This document shows, piece after piece, positions 1 through 13,954 of a stretch of DNA of 58,977 nucleotides; positions within the stretch are counted from its first letter, which is position 1; each line of letters starts with the position of its first letter. Location of the stretch: assembly GCA_030433005.1 (NCBI GenBank), contig JAUILQ010000031.1, positions 1-58,977 of the forward strand. The letters run 5' to 3'. The translations under genes and the position numbers were made by a program. A model generated the notes under the pieces. The model was not told the origin of the DNA, searched no databases, and worked only from the letters and a program-made list of their open reading frames with translations. This stretch comes from Alphaproteobacteria bacterium. Its GTDB lineage: Bacteria; Pseudomonadota; Alphaproteobacteria; Kiloniellales; DSM-21159.

Positions 1-300
1 CGCCTCTTCCAGCTCCATGCCCAGCGGCCGGACACCGCCCGCGACGCCACCCAGCGCGGCGTCGTCGAGATCGCCGTCCGCATGGGTCGCAGGCAACACG
101 ATATGAATGGTGGTCGGCGTATTCTCGACCACCTTCAAGGTCACATCGGCGAACTTCTCCGGGATGACCGCCCCGACCTCGGCCAGCGCCGCCTTCGGGT
201 CGGCGATCAGCCGCTTCCTGAAATCCGGATCGGTCGAAGCGCGCTCGATGGCCCGGCTCAAGGGACTCGCTTTCGCCGGCGCTTGATTGATCTCCGCCAT
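1..300 (-). CDS. NHLP-family RiPP precursor peptide (partial, 3' end off window)
   Basis: The first 100 residues are visible; the gene runs off the left edge. It starts MAEINQAPAK with an AGAGGA ribosome site six bases upstream. Residues 24-45 carry the motif DPDFRKRLIADPKAALAEVG, then VENTPTTIHIVLP, then DLDDAALGGVAGG. This is the layout of the nitrile-hydratase-alpha-like leader (NHLP, TIGR03793 type) of ribosomally made, modified peptides, which ends in a GG or AGG cleavage site. The core would begin at VRPLGMELEEA and continue outside the window. Family membership is a pattern match by eye. The modifying enzymes, if any, must lie to the left. It could also be an orphan NHLP protein without a natural product. 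Confidence 0.8.
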   Translation of the reverse strand, partial: MAEINQAPAKASPLSRAIERASTDPDFRKRLIADPKAALAEVGAVIPEKFADVTLKVVENTPTTIHIVLPATHADGDLDDAALGGVAGGVRPLGMELEEA

Positions 301-670
301 AGGAATTCCTCTTTAAATTGATATCGCCCGCGATCTTTCATTCATGCCAGCCAACGCGCAACAATATTCTGCCGCGTCGACCCCCAATGGGAGACGAGAA
401 AGCTTGGTCGGCCGGATCCTCCGGATCGGCCCGCAGTGCGCGGCGCGCGCTCCTGCAGGATAGTTCACGAGCAGCCGCTTCAGCGCCGCCTTCCGGCAAC
501 GATAGTGCAACTGAACGCTCATTCACGCAGCGACGGCACGGCAGCCTTGCCCAGAGGTCACTAGTTTGGTCAGCACCACTGCCCTATCTTTGTTGTGCAC
601 CGCAGCAAGACGGTGCGCGTTTAGGGCGGAACACCCTCCACAGCCATGTAGAGCCACGGAGGTCCAGACC
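301..670. other. intergenic region, no gene recognised
   Basis: Divergent spacer between the minus-strand NHLP gene and the plus-strand small gene at 671. It is less GC-rich than its surroundings next to the NHLP start (about 300-360), as expected for a promoter region. Open frames here have no family signature and poor starts, and I do not call them. No clear -35/-10 pair was found. Confidence 0.5.
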
Positions 671-895
671 ATGACCAAGCACGATCACATCAGCCGCATC
701 GACGACCGCTTCGCGACCCTCTCCTACGACGAGCTCATGCTGCTGGTCGAGCGGGGCCGCAAGATGCGCTCGCGCGCCATGCACGACTACATGGTCGGCA
801 TCGGCGGCCTGCTGCGCCGCAGCCTGCAGCGCAGCGACGCGAAGCAGGCCCCCGCCAATCACGGCGGCCGGCCGCTTTCGGCGAAGCACGCCTGA
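671..895 (+). CDS. small hypothetical protein
   Basis: A 74-residue protein beginning MTKHDHISRI, preceded by GGAGG at about 658-662, which fixes this ATG rather than an upstream start in the same frame. It is charged and mostly helical in character (RGRKMRSRAMHDYMVGIGGLLRRSL in the middle, split here by eye into two helices). There is no signal peptide or membrane segment and I recognise no domain. It stands alone between divergent and convergent neighbours. Confidence 0.55.
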   Translation: MTKHDHISRIDDRFATLSYDELMLLVERGRKMRSRAMHDYMVGIGGLLRRSLQRSDAKQAPANHGGRPLSAKHA

Positions 896-914
896 TCCGT
901 TACCGGCCCTGCCC

Positions 915-1805
915 TCAGGGCCCGTTGAACCAGACGCGGCCCAGCTCGGCGACATCGTAGCCGCCGAGCTGGGCCGCTCGCGTCTGGAAGGCCGGCGAGC
1001 GGGCGAAGCTTAGCAGCGCCTGGAACGGCGGCTCGAAATAGTCGCGCCGGCGCAGCAGCAGGTCGAAGCGCTCTTCGGCCAGCGGCAGGAAGTCGAGCCG
1101 GAGCTGTCGCGCCACGGCCTCGACCGCGAGGCCGGCCTCGGCGCGTCCCTCGAGCACCGCGAGACCGACGTCGAGTTCGCCGCGCGCCGTCTCGGCGGCC
1201 GGCGTCAGCGCCGCCTCCACGAGGCCGGCCTCGCCCAGCAGATGGGCGAGCAGCAGGTAGCTGCCGGCCTCGGACTGGCGGCGCGCGAAGCGCAGGCCGG
1301 GCCGCGCCAGGTCGGCCAGCCCCGAGACCTTCTCGGGATTGCCGGCGGCCAGCACCAGGCCCTGGCGCCGCCGCGCCCAGCCGATCGCCACGACCGGCTG
1401 GCCGGGCAGCGCCGCCTCGATCGCCGGGGCGTTCCACTGCCCGCTCTCGGGATCGAGCACGTGCAGTCCGGCGGCCAGCGCCTCGCCGCGCGCGAAGCGG
1501 GCGAGACCGTCGAGGCTGCCGCCGGGCAGCAGGGCCAGGCCGCAGCCGCTCTCGCGCACCGCCCAGTCGAGCAGCGGGTCCTGGCTGCCGGCGACGACCG
1601 GCGGCGCCGGCGTCCCGGGCGGCGTACCCTCTAGGTTCTGCGACAGCCAGAGATCGATCAGCGGCTTGGGGAACAGCCATTTGCCGGTGACCCGGGTGCA
1701 GGGAATCGCGCGCTGGCGCACCAGCTCGTAGATCCGCCGCTCCTTGAGACGCAGGTAGTCCGCGACCTCGCGGGTCGTCATCAGCTCTGCTGCGGCGCCC
1801 GCCAT
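915..1805 (-). CDS. HTH transcriptional regulator with periplasmic-binding-like (molybdate-type) sensor domain
   Basis: A 296-residue protein. Residues 9-55 (MTTREVADYLRLKERRIYEL) form an excisionase/MerR-like winged helix; residues 75 to the end resemble the PBP-like substrate-binding domain attached to HTH regulators of the molybdate type (GNPEKVSGLADLARPGLRF, then EAVARQLRLDFLPLAEERFDLLL). By family it should sense a small ligand and control nearby genes. It starts 8 bases after the agmatinase stop, so the two are co-transcribed. An internal ATG at 1781 is a possible alternative start that keeps the whole HTH. The ligand is not known. Confidence 0.75.
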   Translation of the reverse strand: MAGAAAELMTTREVADYLRLKERRIYELVRQRAIPCTRVTGKWLFPKPLIDLWLSQNLEGTPPGTPAPPVVAGSQDPLLDWAVRESGCGLALLPGGSLDGLARFARGEALAAGLHVLDPESGQWNAPAIEAALPGQPVVAIGWARRRQGLVLAAGNPEKVSGLADLARPGLRFARRQSEAGSYLLLAHLLGEAGLVEAALTPAAETARGELDVGLAVLEGRAEAGLAVEAVARQLRLDFLPLAEERFDLLLRRRDYFEPPFQALLSFARSPAFQTRAAQLGGYDVAELGRVWFNGP

Positions 1806-1813
1806 CGCGCGGC

Positions 1814-2785
1814 TCAGGGCCAGTCGGCCGGCATCGGGCCGCCGGGCCGGCAGGCGAAGAGCGCCAGCAGCTCGAAGCCGATGTGCGCGCCGGCCAGCGC
1901 CGTGATCTCGGCGGAGTCGTAGGCCGGGGCGACCTCGACGACGTCGGCACCGACCAGGTCGAGGCCGCGCAGCCCCTTCAGGATGGCCAGGGCCTGCGCC
2001 GTCGAGAGGCCGCCGGCGACCGGCGTCCCGGTCCCCGGCGCGAAGGCCGGGTCCAGGCAGTCGATGTCGAACGTGAGGTAGACCCGGCGGCCGGCGAGCA
2101 GCGAGCGCGCCCGCTCGACGACCGCGGCGACACCGTGAGCATGGACCCAGGGCGCGTCGAGGATCGGGATGCCGAGGGTGTCGTCGTTGTGGGTGCGCAG
2201 CCCGACCTGCAGGGAGTGCTCGACGTCGATCAGGCCCTCGCGGGCGGCGTGCCAGAACATCGTGCCGTGGTTGACGTCGCCAGCCTCGTCGCCGGCCCAG
2301 GTGTCGGAGTGGGCGTCGAAGTGCAGCAGCGACAGCGGGCCGTGGCGCGCCGCATGGGCCTTGAGCAGCGGATAGCTGACGAAGTGGTCGCCGCCCAGGG
2401 TCAGCAGGCGACAGCCGGCGTCGAGCAGGCGTGCCGCGTGGGCCTCGATCTCGGCCGGCACGCCGGCCGGGTGGAAGGGATCGAAGGCGCAGTCGCCGAG
2501 GTCGGCGACCGCCAGCACCTCGCGCGGGTCGAACTCCCAGCCGTAAGGCCGGGTCCAGGCCATGGTCGCCGAGGCGGCGCGGACGCCGCGCGGGCCGAAG
2601 CGGGCGCCGGGCCGGTTGGTCGTCGCGGTGTCGAGCGGCACGCCGGTCACCGCGACCTCGACCCCGGCCGGATCGTCTCGGTAGCGGCAGCGCAGGAACG
2701 ACAGCGCCCCGGCGTAGGTGTGCTCCGGCGCGACCCCCTTGAGGTCGCCCGTCCCGATCGCGTGATCGCCCGCTGTCTTCGCCAC
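1814..2785 (-). CDS. speB: agmatinase (ureohydrolase family)
   Basis: A 323-residue protein of usual family length. It hydrolyses agmatine to putrescine and urea in the arginine decarboxylase route of polyamine synthesis, using two metal ions. The metal-binding motifs are intact: GGDH at 131-134, HFDAHSD at 155-161 and DIDCLDPAFAPG at 240-251. The N-terminal GVPLDTATTNRPGARFGPRG is typical of agmatinases. It starts with GTG preceded by GAGGA. Other guanidino-hydrolases such as proclavaminate or guanidinobutyrase enzymes share these motifs, so substrate is inferred. The gene is first in a pair with the downstream regulator. Confidence 0.85.
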   Translation of the reverse strand: MAKTAGDHAIGTGDLKGVAPEHTYAGALSFLRCRYRDDPAGVEVAVTGVPLDTATTNRPGARFGPRGVRAASATMAWTRPYGWEFDPREVLAVADLGDCAFDPFHPAGVPAEIEAHAARLLDAGCRLLTLGGDHFVSYPLLKAHAARHGPLSLLHFDAHSDTWAGDEAGDVNHGTMFWHAAREGLIDVEHSLQVGLRTHNDDTLGIPILDAPWVHAHGVAAVVERARSLLAGRRVYLTFDIDCLDPAFAPGTGTPVAGGLSTAQALAILKGLRGLDLVGADVVEVAPAYDSAEITALAGAHIGFELLALFACRPGGPMPADWP

Positions 2786-2989
2786 CTGTTCCTCGTCTCC
2801 CGGCTGCGTTGGCGCCGGCCCCGGAGAGCCTCCCGGCGCCGAGTCGCCCGGCGATCATAGTGGGCGCCTTGGCCGCAGCAAAATTGGGGATGTTTGTGCT
2901 GCCCGCATTGCTAGACTGCGCGCCGAGTACACCACGAGAACGACGGCCCGTTTCAAGGGCTGCGCTCGGCTGAGGGAGTGAAGACGATC

Positions 2990-5050
2990 ATGGAGCTGCG
3001 CGGCAAGCGCGTGCTCGTCTGCGACTGCGAGAAGACCATGCCCCTGGACGGCGCCAAGCTGTCCAAGGCCTGTCGGGCCGCAGGCGCGGAGGACGAGCTG
3101 GAGATCAATACCCAGCTGTGCCGGGCCCAGCTCGGCAACTTCCAGCGGGCGGTGCTCGGCGAGCAGCCGGTGCTCGTCGCCTGCACGCAGGAGGCGCCGC
3201 TGTTCGCCGAGCTGGCGGCCGAGGACAACCCCGAGGCCGAGCTCGGCTTCTTCAATATCCGCGAGCTGGCCGGCTGGTCGAAGGACGCGAAGAAGGCAAC
3301 GCCGAAAATGGCGGCGCTGATCGCGGCGGCCAGCGTCGAGCTCGAGCCCTCCGGCACGGTCGCCATGGTCTCGGAGGGAACCTGCCTGGTCTACGGCAAG
3401 GACGAGCGGGCGCTCGAGGCGGCCGAGCAGCTGAAGGGCAAGCTCGACGTCACGCTGCTGCTCAGCGAGGCCGCCGAGCTGCTGCCGCCCCGGCGCATGG
3501 AGGTGCCGGTCTTCAAGGGCCGCATCACCTCGGCGCAGGGCCACCTCGGCGCCTTCGCCGTCAACGTCGACGGCTATGCCGCGGCGCAGCCCTCCTCGCG
3601 CGCCGGCTTCGTCTTCGAGGACCCGCGCAACGGCGCCTACTCCGAATGCGACCTGATCGTCGACCTGACCGGCGGCACGCCGCTGTTCCCCGCCCACGAG
3701 CGTCGCGACGGCTACTTCCGCCCCGATCCCGGTGACCCGATCGCCGTGCAGAAGGCGCTGTTCGAGGCCGCCGACTACGTCGGCGAGTTCGAGAAGCCGC
3801 GCTACGTCCGCTACGACCCCGACATCTGCGCCCACTCGCGCAGCCGCAAGACCGGCTGCACGCGCTGCCTCGATCTCTGCCCGACCTCGGCGATCCGATC
3901 CGTGGGCGACACCGTCGAGTTCGATCCCCATGTCTGCGCCGGCTGCGGCCAGTGCGCCGCCGCCTGCCCGACCGGGGCGGCGACCTATGCCCTGCCCGGC
4001 CCGAACTCGCTGCTCGAAAAGCTGAAGGTGCTGCTCGAGGGCTATGACGCCGCGGGCGGCGCCCGGCCGGTGCTGCTGGTCCACGACGGCCGCCACGGCG
4101 AGGAACTGCTGCACCTGATGGCCCGGCTCGGCCGCGGCCTGCCAGCGAACGTCCTGCCGCTGGCCGTCAACGAGACGACGCAGCTCGGCATCGACTTCTT
4201 CTCGGCCGCCTTCGCCTACGGCGCCTCGCAGGTCGCGGTGCTGATCGACCCGAAGAAGCGCGACGAGCTCGGCGGCATCGCGGGCTCGGTGGGCCTGATC
4301 GAGACGCTGCTCGACGGCCTGGGCTACGGCGGCGGCCGGGTCCAGCTGATCGACGACGCCGACCCCGACGCGGTCGAGGCGCAGCTCTGGGAGCTGCGCC
4401 GGCTCGACGGGCCGCCGGCCGGTCGCTTCCTGCCGCTCGGCGGCAAGCGCACGCGCACCATGCTCGGCCTGCGCCACCTGCGCGACGAGGCGCCCGAGCC
4501 GCAGGACATCCTGCCGCTCGCCAAGGGCGCGCCCTTCGGCGCGGTCAAGCTCGACACCGAGGGCTGCACGCTGTGCCTCGCCTGCGTCGGCGCCTGCCCC
4601 ACCGGCGCGCTGATGGACGCCGAGGAGCGGCCCTGGCTCGGTTTCACCGAGGAGGCCTGCGTGCAGTGCGGCCTCTGCCGCTCGACCTGCCCGGAGCAGG
4701 TGATCAGCCTGGAGCCGCGGCTGAACTTCACCGACGAGGCGCGCGGCGCGGTCACCCTCAACCAGGAGGAGCCCTTCAACTGCGTGCGCTGCGGCAAGCC
4801 CTTCGGCGTCGAGCGCTCGATCGAGCGGGTCGCCGAACAGCTCGCCGGCCGCCACTCGATGTTCCTCGAGGGCAATCGCATCGAGCGCATCATGATGTGC
4901 GAGGACTGCCGCGTGGTCACCGAGATGGAGGACGAGAACACGCCGCTCAAGGGCCCCGCCCCGCCGCGCCCGCGCACCACCGAGGACTACCTGCGCGAGC
5001 GCGAATCCGGCCAGGGCGGCGACGGGCCGGACAGCGGCACGCTCCACTAG
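2990..5050 (+). CDS. 4Fe-4S ferredoxin-type protein with four cluster motifs
   Basis: A 686-residue cytoplasmic protein. Four ferredoxin cysteine motifs come in two pairs: GCTRCLDLCP and CAGCGQCAAACP around nt 3855-3970, then CTLCLACVGACP and CVQCGLCRSTCP around nt 4565-4690. A C-terminal pair CVRCGKPF and MMCEDCR could bind zinc. This architecture fits a polyferredoxin electron carrier; homologues are often found near formate dehydrogenase genes, but none is visible here. ATG at 2990 has GAGGGAG 11 bases upstream and is preferred over GTG at 2978, where that sequence abuts the start codon. The partner redox enzyme is unknown. Confidence 0.8.
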   Translation: MELRGKRVLVCDCEKTMPLDGAKLSKACRAAGAEDELEINTQLCRAQLGNFQRAVLGEQPVLVACTQEAPLFAELAAEDNPEAELGFFNIRELAGWSKDAKKATPKMAALIAAASVELEPSGTVAMVSEGTCLVYGKDERALEAAEQLKGKLDVTLLLSEAAELLPPRRMEVPVFKGRITSAQGHLGAFAVNVDGYAAAQPSSRAGFVFEDPRNGAYSECDLIVDLTGGTPLFPAHERRDGYFRPDPGDPIAVQKALFEAADYVGEFEKPRYVRYDPDICAHSRSRKTGCTRCLDLCPTSAIRSVGDTVEFDPHVCAGCGQCAAACPTGAATYALPGPNSLLEKLKVLLEGYDAAGGARPVLLVHDGRHGEELLHLMARLGRGLPANVLPLAVNETTQLGIDFFSAAFAYGASQVAVLIDPKKRDELGGIAGSVGLIETLLDGLGYGGGRVQLIDDADPDAVEAQLWELRRLDGPPAGRFLPLGGKRTRTMLGLRHLRDEAPEPQDILPLAKGAPFGAVKLDTEGCTLCLACVGACPTGALMDAEERPWLGFTEEACVQCGLCRSTCPEQVISLEPRLNFTDEARGAVTLNQEEPFNCVRCGKPFGVERSIERVAEQLAGRHSMFLEGNRIERIMMCEDCRVVTEMEDENTPLKGPAPPRPRTTEDYLRERESGQGGDGPDSGTLH

Positions 5051-5117
5051 CGGAGCCGGGCGCCGGGCCACGCGGAGAAGCTTGCCAACGCGCGGCCGAG
5101 GCGACATCGTCGCCGCC

Positions 5118-5984
5118 ATGGAACAGCCGCTCGACAGGCGCCTCAACGCCTACCGCCCCGACCTGGCGGACGCGCGCCTGCGCGAGCGGGTCGAGGCTAG
5201 GCACTATTCCCAGGGGCGCGCGGCCCAGGTCGCGGCCGGCGTGCTCGGCCTGCACCGCCGTCCGGACCCGGCGGCGCCGCTCGATTCGCAGCTGCTGTCG
5301 GGCGAGCGGGTGCGGGTCTTCGAGACGCGCGCCGGCTGGAGCTGGCTGCAGAACGAGGCCGACGGCTACGTCGGCTATGCACGCTCCTTCTGCCTGTCGT
5401 CCGAGGTGCACTCCCCGACCCATCGGGTGACCGCGATGTCGACGCCGGTCTTCCCCGAGCCGACCATCAAGGCGCCCGCGAGCGAGCGGCTGAGCTTCTG
5501 GGGCACGCTCTCGGCCGTCGGCGCGCGCGACCGCTTCGTCGAGCGCGCAGAGGGGGGCTGGGTCTTCGCGGGGCACCTGGCCGAGCTCGACTGGCGCGCA
5601 CCGGACTGGGTGGCGACGGCCGAGCGCTTCCTCGGCCTGCCCTACATCTGGGGCGGCCGCTCGGGGCTCGGCGTCGACTGTTCGGGCTTGGTGCAGCTGT
5701 CGCTCGCCGCCGCCGGCATCGCCGTTCCGCGCGACAGCGACCAGCAGGCGGCCGCCGAGGCCTGCGGCCGCGCCCTGCCCGCCGACGCGCCGCCCGACGC
5801 GACGCTGCGGCGCGGCGATCTCATCTTCTGGAAGGGCCATGTCGCGATCGCGCTCGGCGAGGGCCGCGTGCTCAACGCCACGGCCTTCCCGCTGATGACC
5901 GTCGTCGAGCCCTTCGAGGCGCTGCACGCGCGCGCCTGCCAGGACAGCCCGCAGGGCATCGTCGCGTTGCGGCGGCCCGGCTGA
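5118..5984 (+). CDS. NlpC/P60 family cysteine peptidase with SH3-like domains
   Basis: A 288-residue protein with bacterial SH3-like sequence in residues 40-145 followed by an NlpC/P60 (C40) catalytic domain. The catalytic cysteine is C188 in GVDCSGLVQL and the histidine is H241 in WKGHVAIALG. Enzymes of this family cut peptide bonds of peptidoglycan, usually the gamma-D-Glu-diaminopimelate link. No signal peptide is visible, so it may recycle murein peptides in the cytoplasm or be exported in another way. It follows the Fe-S gene by 67 bases in the same direction. An in-frame TTG at 5082 is a less likely start. Confidence 0.85.
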   Translation: MEQPLDRRLNAYRPDLADARLRERVEARHYSQGRAAQVAAGVLGLHRRPDPAAPLDSQLLSGERVRVFETRAGWSWLQNEADGYVGYARSFCLSSEVHSPTHRVTAMSTPVFPEPTIKAPASERLSFWGTLSAVGARDRFVERAEGGWVFAGHLAELDWRAPDWVATAERFLGLPYIWGGRSGLGVDCSGLVQLSLAAAGIAVPRDSDQQAAAEACGRALPADAPPDATLRRGDLIFWKGHVAIALGEGRVLNATAFPLMTVVEPFEALHARACQDSPQGIVALRRPG

Positions 5985-6006
5985 CCCCGCACGGCGCCGC
6001 CGCGGC

Positions 6007-7488
<1,482 letters not shown>

Positions 7489-7741
7489 TGCAACCGCTCC
7501 CGACCGGCGCCGTTCCGGCGCAGCTTTCTCAGACCGGGGGCAGCGCTCGCCCGCCGCTCCCGGCCGGTCCGGCGCGAATGCGGGCGGCGAGAGCCTGCAC
7601 GGTCCATGGATTTCCGGGCACGGCTGACGGGCCCGTCCCGATGCGGCGAACGCCGCGGCGGAGGCCACAATCTGTATACGGTTAAATGAAATGTAAAGTG
7701 TGTCTTTAGATGGCTAAGAACGCGCTTCCGCCGGCAGGCTG

Positions 7742-8143
7742 TCAGCGGCCGTCATAGTCCGCCAGGTCCGCCTCTTCGCGCTTGTCGAAATCGACGTGGA
7801 TGTGATTGCCGTCGGGGTCGCGGAAGTTGACCTGGCGCAGCTCGATGCCCGGCACGACGCGAACCCAGTAGGCCACCTTCCTGGCGCGCAGCCGGCCCAG
7901 GAACTCCGCGAGTCCCTCGGCCGCGAAGGCGAAGTGCTCGAGCCGGGGGTCCTCGCCGGCGCGCGGCCGCTGCTCGCCGACCAGGTGAACGACCGGCCGC
8001 TCGCCGCAATAGAGCCAGGCGCCGGGGAAGTCGAAGGGCGGGCGCCAGCCCGGCTCGAGGCCGAGCACCTCGCCGTAGAAGGCGACGAGACGGTCGAGAT
8101 CGGCCGTGCGCAGGTTGACGTGGTCGAGATGCCGAAGAGCCAT
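7742..8143 (-). CDS. VOC (glyoxalase/bleomycin-resistance/dioxygenase fold) protein
   Basis: A 133-residue single-module VOC protein starting MALRHLDHVNLRTADLDRL. It shows both beta-alpha-beta-beta-beta halves, with candidate metal ligands H near the N terminus (DHVN), H in RLEHFAF and E/D near the end (FRDPDGNHIHVDF). The DPDGNHIHVDF ending is typical of glyoxalase-like and extradiol-like members. The substrate cannot be told. It is a lone gene between the kinase promoter region and metH. Confidence 0.75.
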   Translation of the reverse strand: MALRHLDHVNLRTADLDRLVAFYGEVLGLEPGWRPPFDFPGAWLYCGERPVVHLVGEQRPRAGEDPRLEHFAFAAEGLAEFLGRLRARKVAYWVRVVPGIELRQVNFRDPDGNHIHVDFDKREEADLADYDGR

Positions 8144-8320
8144 GGCCGCCAGCCTAGCGGCTGCGGGCGCGACCTGGAAGCCTGCCGGCCGCCGTCTTCG
8201 GCGCCGAAATGCAACGGACACCGGCCCGTCCGGCCCTGTCGTCGCCAGGCGCTCCGCAGCGGTCCCTGGCGAACGGTCGGTCCGGAGCGGGCCGGCGCCG
8301 TCCCGTGACCCGGCCGGCCG

Positions 8321-12093
<3,773 letters not shown>

Positions 12094-12189
12094 GTCGTCG
12101 CGCGCGTCGCGTACGGCCGCTTCTGCGGCCTTGCCCGCGCGCCCTCTACAGGAATGAAACGGGCTGTCGGTCGCTGCCGGCCAACCCGG

Positions 12190-13083
12190 TCAGGCGACCT
12201 CCGCCATCGCGGGGTCGAGATGCAGGCTCGACGAGGGCGGCGTCACCTCGTCGACGACCTGCGGGCGGTTCCAGCGGGTGAAGGGGCGCCAGCCGTCGTC
12301 GGCGACGGCCCGCAGCGCCCGGTCGAGCTTGGCGGTCGCGGCCGGGCTGTCGCCGCCGCCGATCAGGTTGACCTCGTCCTCGAGCGCCGCCTTCAGCCAG
12401 TCGCGGCGGCCGGTCCGGGACTCGCCGCCCTTCTCGGCGCCCCCCTTCTCCGCGCCGCCATGGCGGAAGCGGATCAGGCCGTCGGCGACGTCGAGCGCGC
12501 GGTCGGAGAACTCGGCGCCCTGGTGGCCGCGCTGCAGGAAGATCGGCGCCAGGGCCTTCAGCTTCCGCTTGGCGCGGCCGGCGCCGCGCAGAAAGGCCGG
12601 CGCGCGGCCGGTGCCCGGCACCATGTCGATGGCGATGCCGTCGGCGCCGCCGGCGAGCAGGCCCTCGACCTGCACGGCCACGGCCTCCTCGATGTCCTTG
12701 GGCGCGGCGTCCCAGCCCTCGTCGCGCACGACGCCCAGCACGAAGCGGCGTCGGCCGCGGCCCGGCACCGAATCGACGGCCTCGCAGGCCAGCTCGGCGG
12801 CGGCGTAGTTGAGGTAGAAGGCCTGCTCCGCCAGCCCCCAGCGCGCCAGGGTCAGCGGCCCGGCCTGCAGCGAGTTGGTGCGGATGACGTCGGCGCCGGC
12901 GCGCAGGTAGGCGCGGTGGCTCTCGCGGACCAGCGGGGCGCGGGTCAGGTTGAGCAGCTCAAGGCAGTCCTCGACGCCGTAGAGGTCGCGGGCCACGTCG
13001 GGCTGCGCGCCGCGCAGCTGGCGGGTCAGCGAGCCGTCGGTCAGCAGAACCCGGTGGTCGATCGCCTCGATCAGGGTGCGCAT
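12190..13083 (-). CDS. homocysteine S-methyltransferase-like protein lacking the zinc cysteines
   Basis: A 297-residue protein aligned by eye with the MetH homocysteine domain: LLTDGSLTRQLRG for [33 protein letters not shown] for [16 protein letters not shown]..., and NLIGGGDSPAATAKL where the true enzyme has [14 protein letters not shown]. Both Cys of the second zinc motif are Gly/Asp, and I find no equivalent of the first (GLNCAxG). It should not bind zinc or methylate homocysteine in the usual way. It lies between metF and metH, 3 bases after metF, so it is under the same control. A role in regulation or complex assembly is possible but unproved. A short duplicated GGAEKGGAEKG stretch occurs near residue 210. 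Confidence 0.75.
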   Translation of the reverse strand: MRTLIEAIDHRVLLTDGSLTRQLRGAQPDVARDLYGVEDCLELLNLTRAPLVRESHRAYLRAGADVIRTNSLQAGPLTLARWGLAEQAFYLNYAAAELACEAVDSVPGRGRRRFVLGVVRDEGWDAAPKDIEEAVAVQVEGLLAGGADGIAIDMVPGTGRAPAFLRGAGRAKRKLKALAPIFLQRGHQGAEFSDRALDVADGLIRFRHGGAEKGGAEKGGESRTGRRDWLKAALEDEVNLIGGGDSPAATAKLDRALRAVADDGWRPFTRWNRPQVVDEVTPPSSSLHLDPAMAEVA

Positions 13084-13086
13084 GGC

Positions 13087-13950
13087 TCAGGCCGCCTCCT
13101 CGAGCGGGGAGCGGATGCCCAGCAGATGGCAGACCGCGTAGGACAGGTTGGCGCGGTTCAGCGTGTAGAAGTGGAAGTCCTCGACACCCTCGGCCATCAG
13201 CTTCTGGCAGAGGTCGGCGGCGGTGTGCGCGGCGACCAGCGAGCGCGTCTCGGGATCGTCGTCGAGGCCGGCGAAGCGCTCCTCCAGCCAGTCCGGCACG
13301 TGGGCGCCGCACTTCGCGCTGAACTCCTTCAGCTTGGCGAAGTTGGTGACCGGCAGCACGCCGGCGACGATCGGCTTGTCGATGCCGGCGGCGCGCGCCT
13401 TGTCGCGGAAGCGCAGGAAGACCTCGGCGTCGAAGAAGTACTGGGTGATCGCCCGGTCGGCGCCGGCGTCGAGCTTGCGCTTGAGGTAGGCGACGTCGGC
13501 GTCCAGCGACTCGGAGCTGGGATGGACCTCCGGGTAGGCGCCGACCGAGATGTCGAAGCCGCCGGTCTCGCTCAGCCGCTCGATCAGCTCGACCGAGCTG
13601 GCGTAGCCCTCGGGATGCGGCTCGAACCCGCCGGCCATGTTCGGCATGTCGCCGCGCAGCGCCACCAGGCGCTTGATGCCGGCGTCGCCGAGCCGCTTGG
13701 CCACGGCGTCGACCTCGGCGCGCGAGGCGCCGACCAGCGTCAGGTGGGCGGCGGCGTCGATGCCGCGCTCCTGCAGGCCGGTGACGATCTCGTAGGTGCG
13801 GTCCTTCGTCGTGCCGCCGGCGCCGTAGGTGACGCTGCAGAAGTCGGGGCCGAGCGCGTTGAGCCGCTCGGCGGTCTGCCAGAAGCGCTCCTCGGGCGCC
13901 CCCGGGCCCGGCGGAAAGAACTCGAAGGAAATGTTGGACGTGCGGGTCAT
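13087..13950 (-). CDS. metF: 5,10-methylenetetrahydrofolate reductase
   Basis: A 287-residue flavoprotein of normal MetF length. It starts NISFEFFPP and carries FCSVTYGAGGTTKDRT, AAHLTLVG, LVALRGDMP, and ITQYFFDAEVFLRF, all typical of MetF. It reduces methylene-THF to methyl-THF with NADH and FAD, supplying the methyl donor for the MetH pair encoded downstream. It starts 4 bases after the stop of the regulator gene, showing a common transcript. Confidence 0.95.
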   Translation of the reverse strand: MTRTSNISFEFFPPGPGAPEERFWQTAERLNALGPDFCSVTYGAGGTTKDRTYEIVTGLQERGIDAAAHLTLVGASRAEVDAVAKRLGDAGIKRLVALRGDMPNMAGGFEPHPEGYASSVELIERLSETGGFDISVGAYPEVHPSSESLDADVAYLKRKLDAGADRAITQYFFDAEVFLRFRDKARAAGIDKPIVAGVLPVTNFAKLKEFSAKCGAHVPDWLEERFAGLDDDPETRSLVAAHTAADLCQKLMAEGVEDFHFYTLNRANLSYAVCHLLGIRSPLEEAA

Positions 13951-13954
13951 GGCT

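Noticed and set aside
318..674. Open frames in the spacer after the NHLP gene
   Set aside because: No ribosome site, Ser/Arg-rich translation without motif, overlapping frames on both strands; typical of non-coding GC-rich DNA.
2855..5146. A 763-codon minus-strand frame opposite the Fe-S protein gene
   Set aside because: Antisense of the polyferredoxin gene, low-complexity Arg/Ala/Gly translation, no family motif.
7660..7741. A promoter in the AT-rich stretch upstream of the histidine kinase
   Set aside because: TTTACA on the minus strand is a fair -35, but no good -10 lies at 16-18 bases; too weak to list as a feature.
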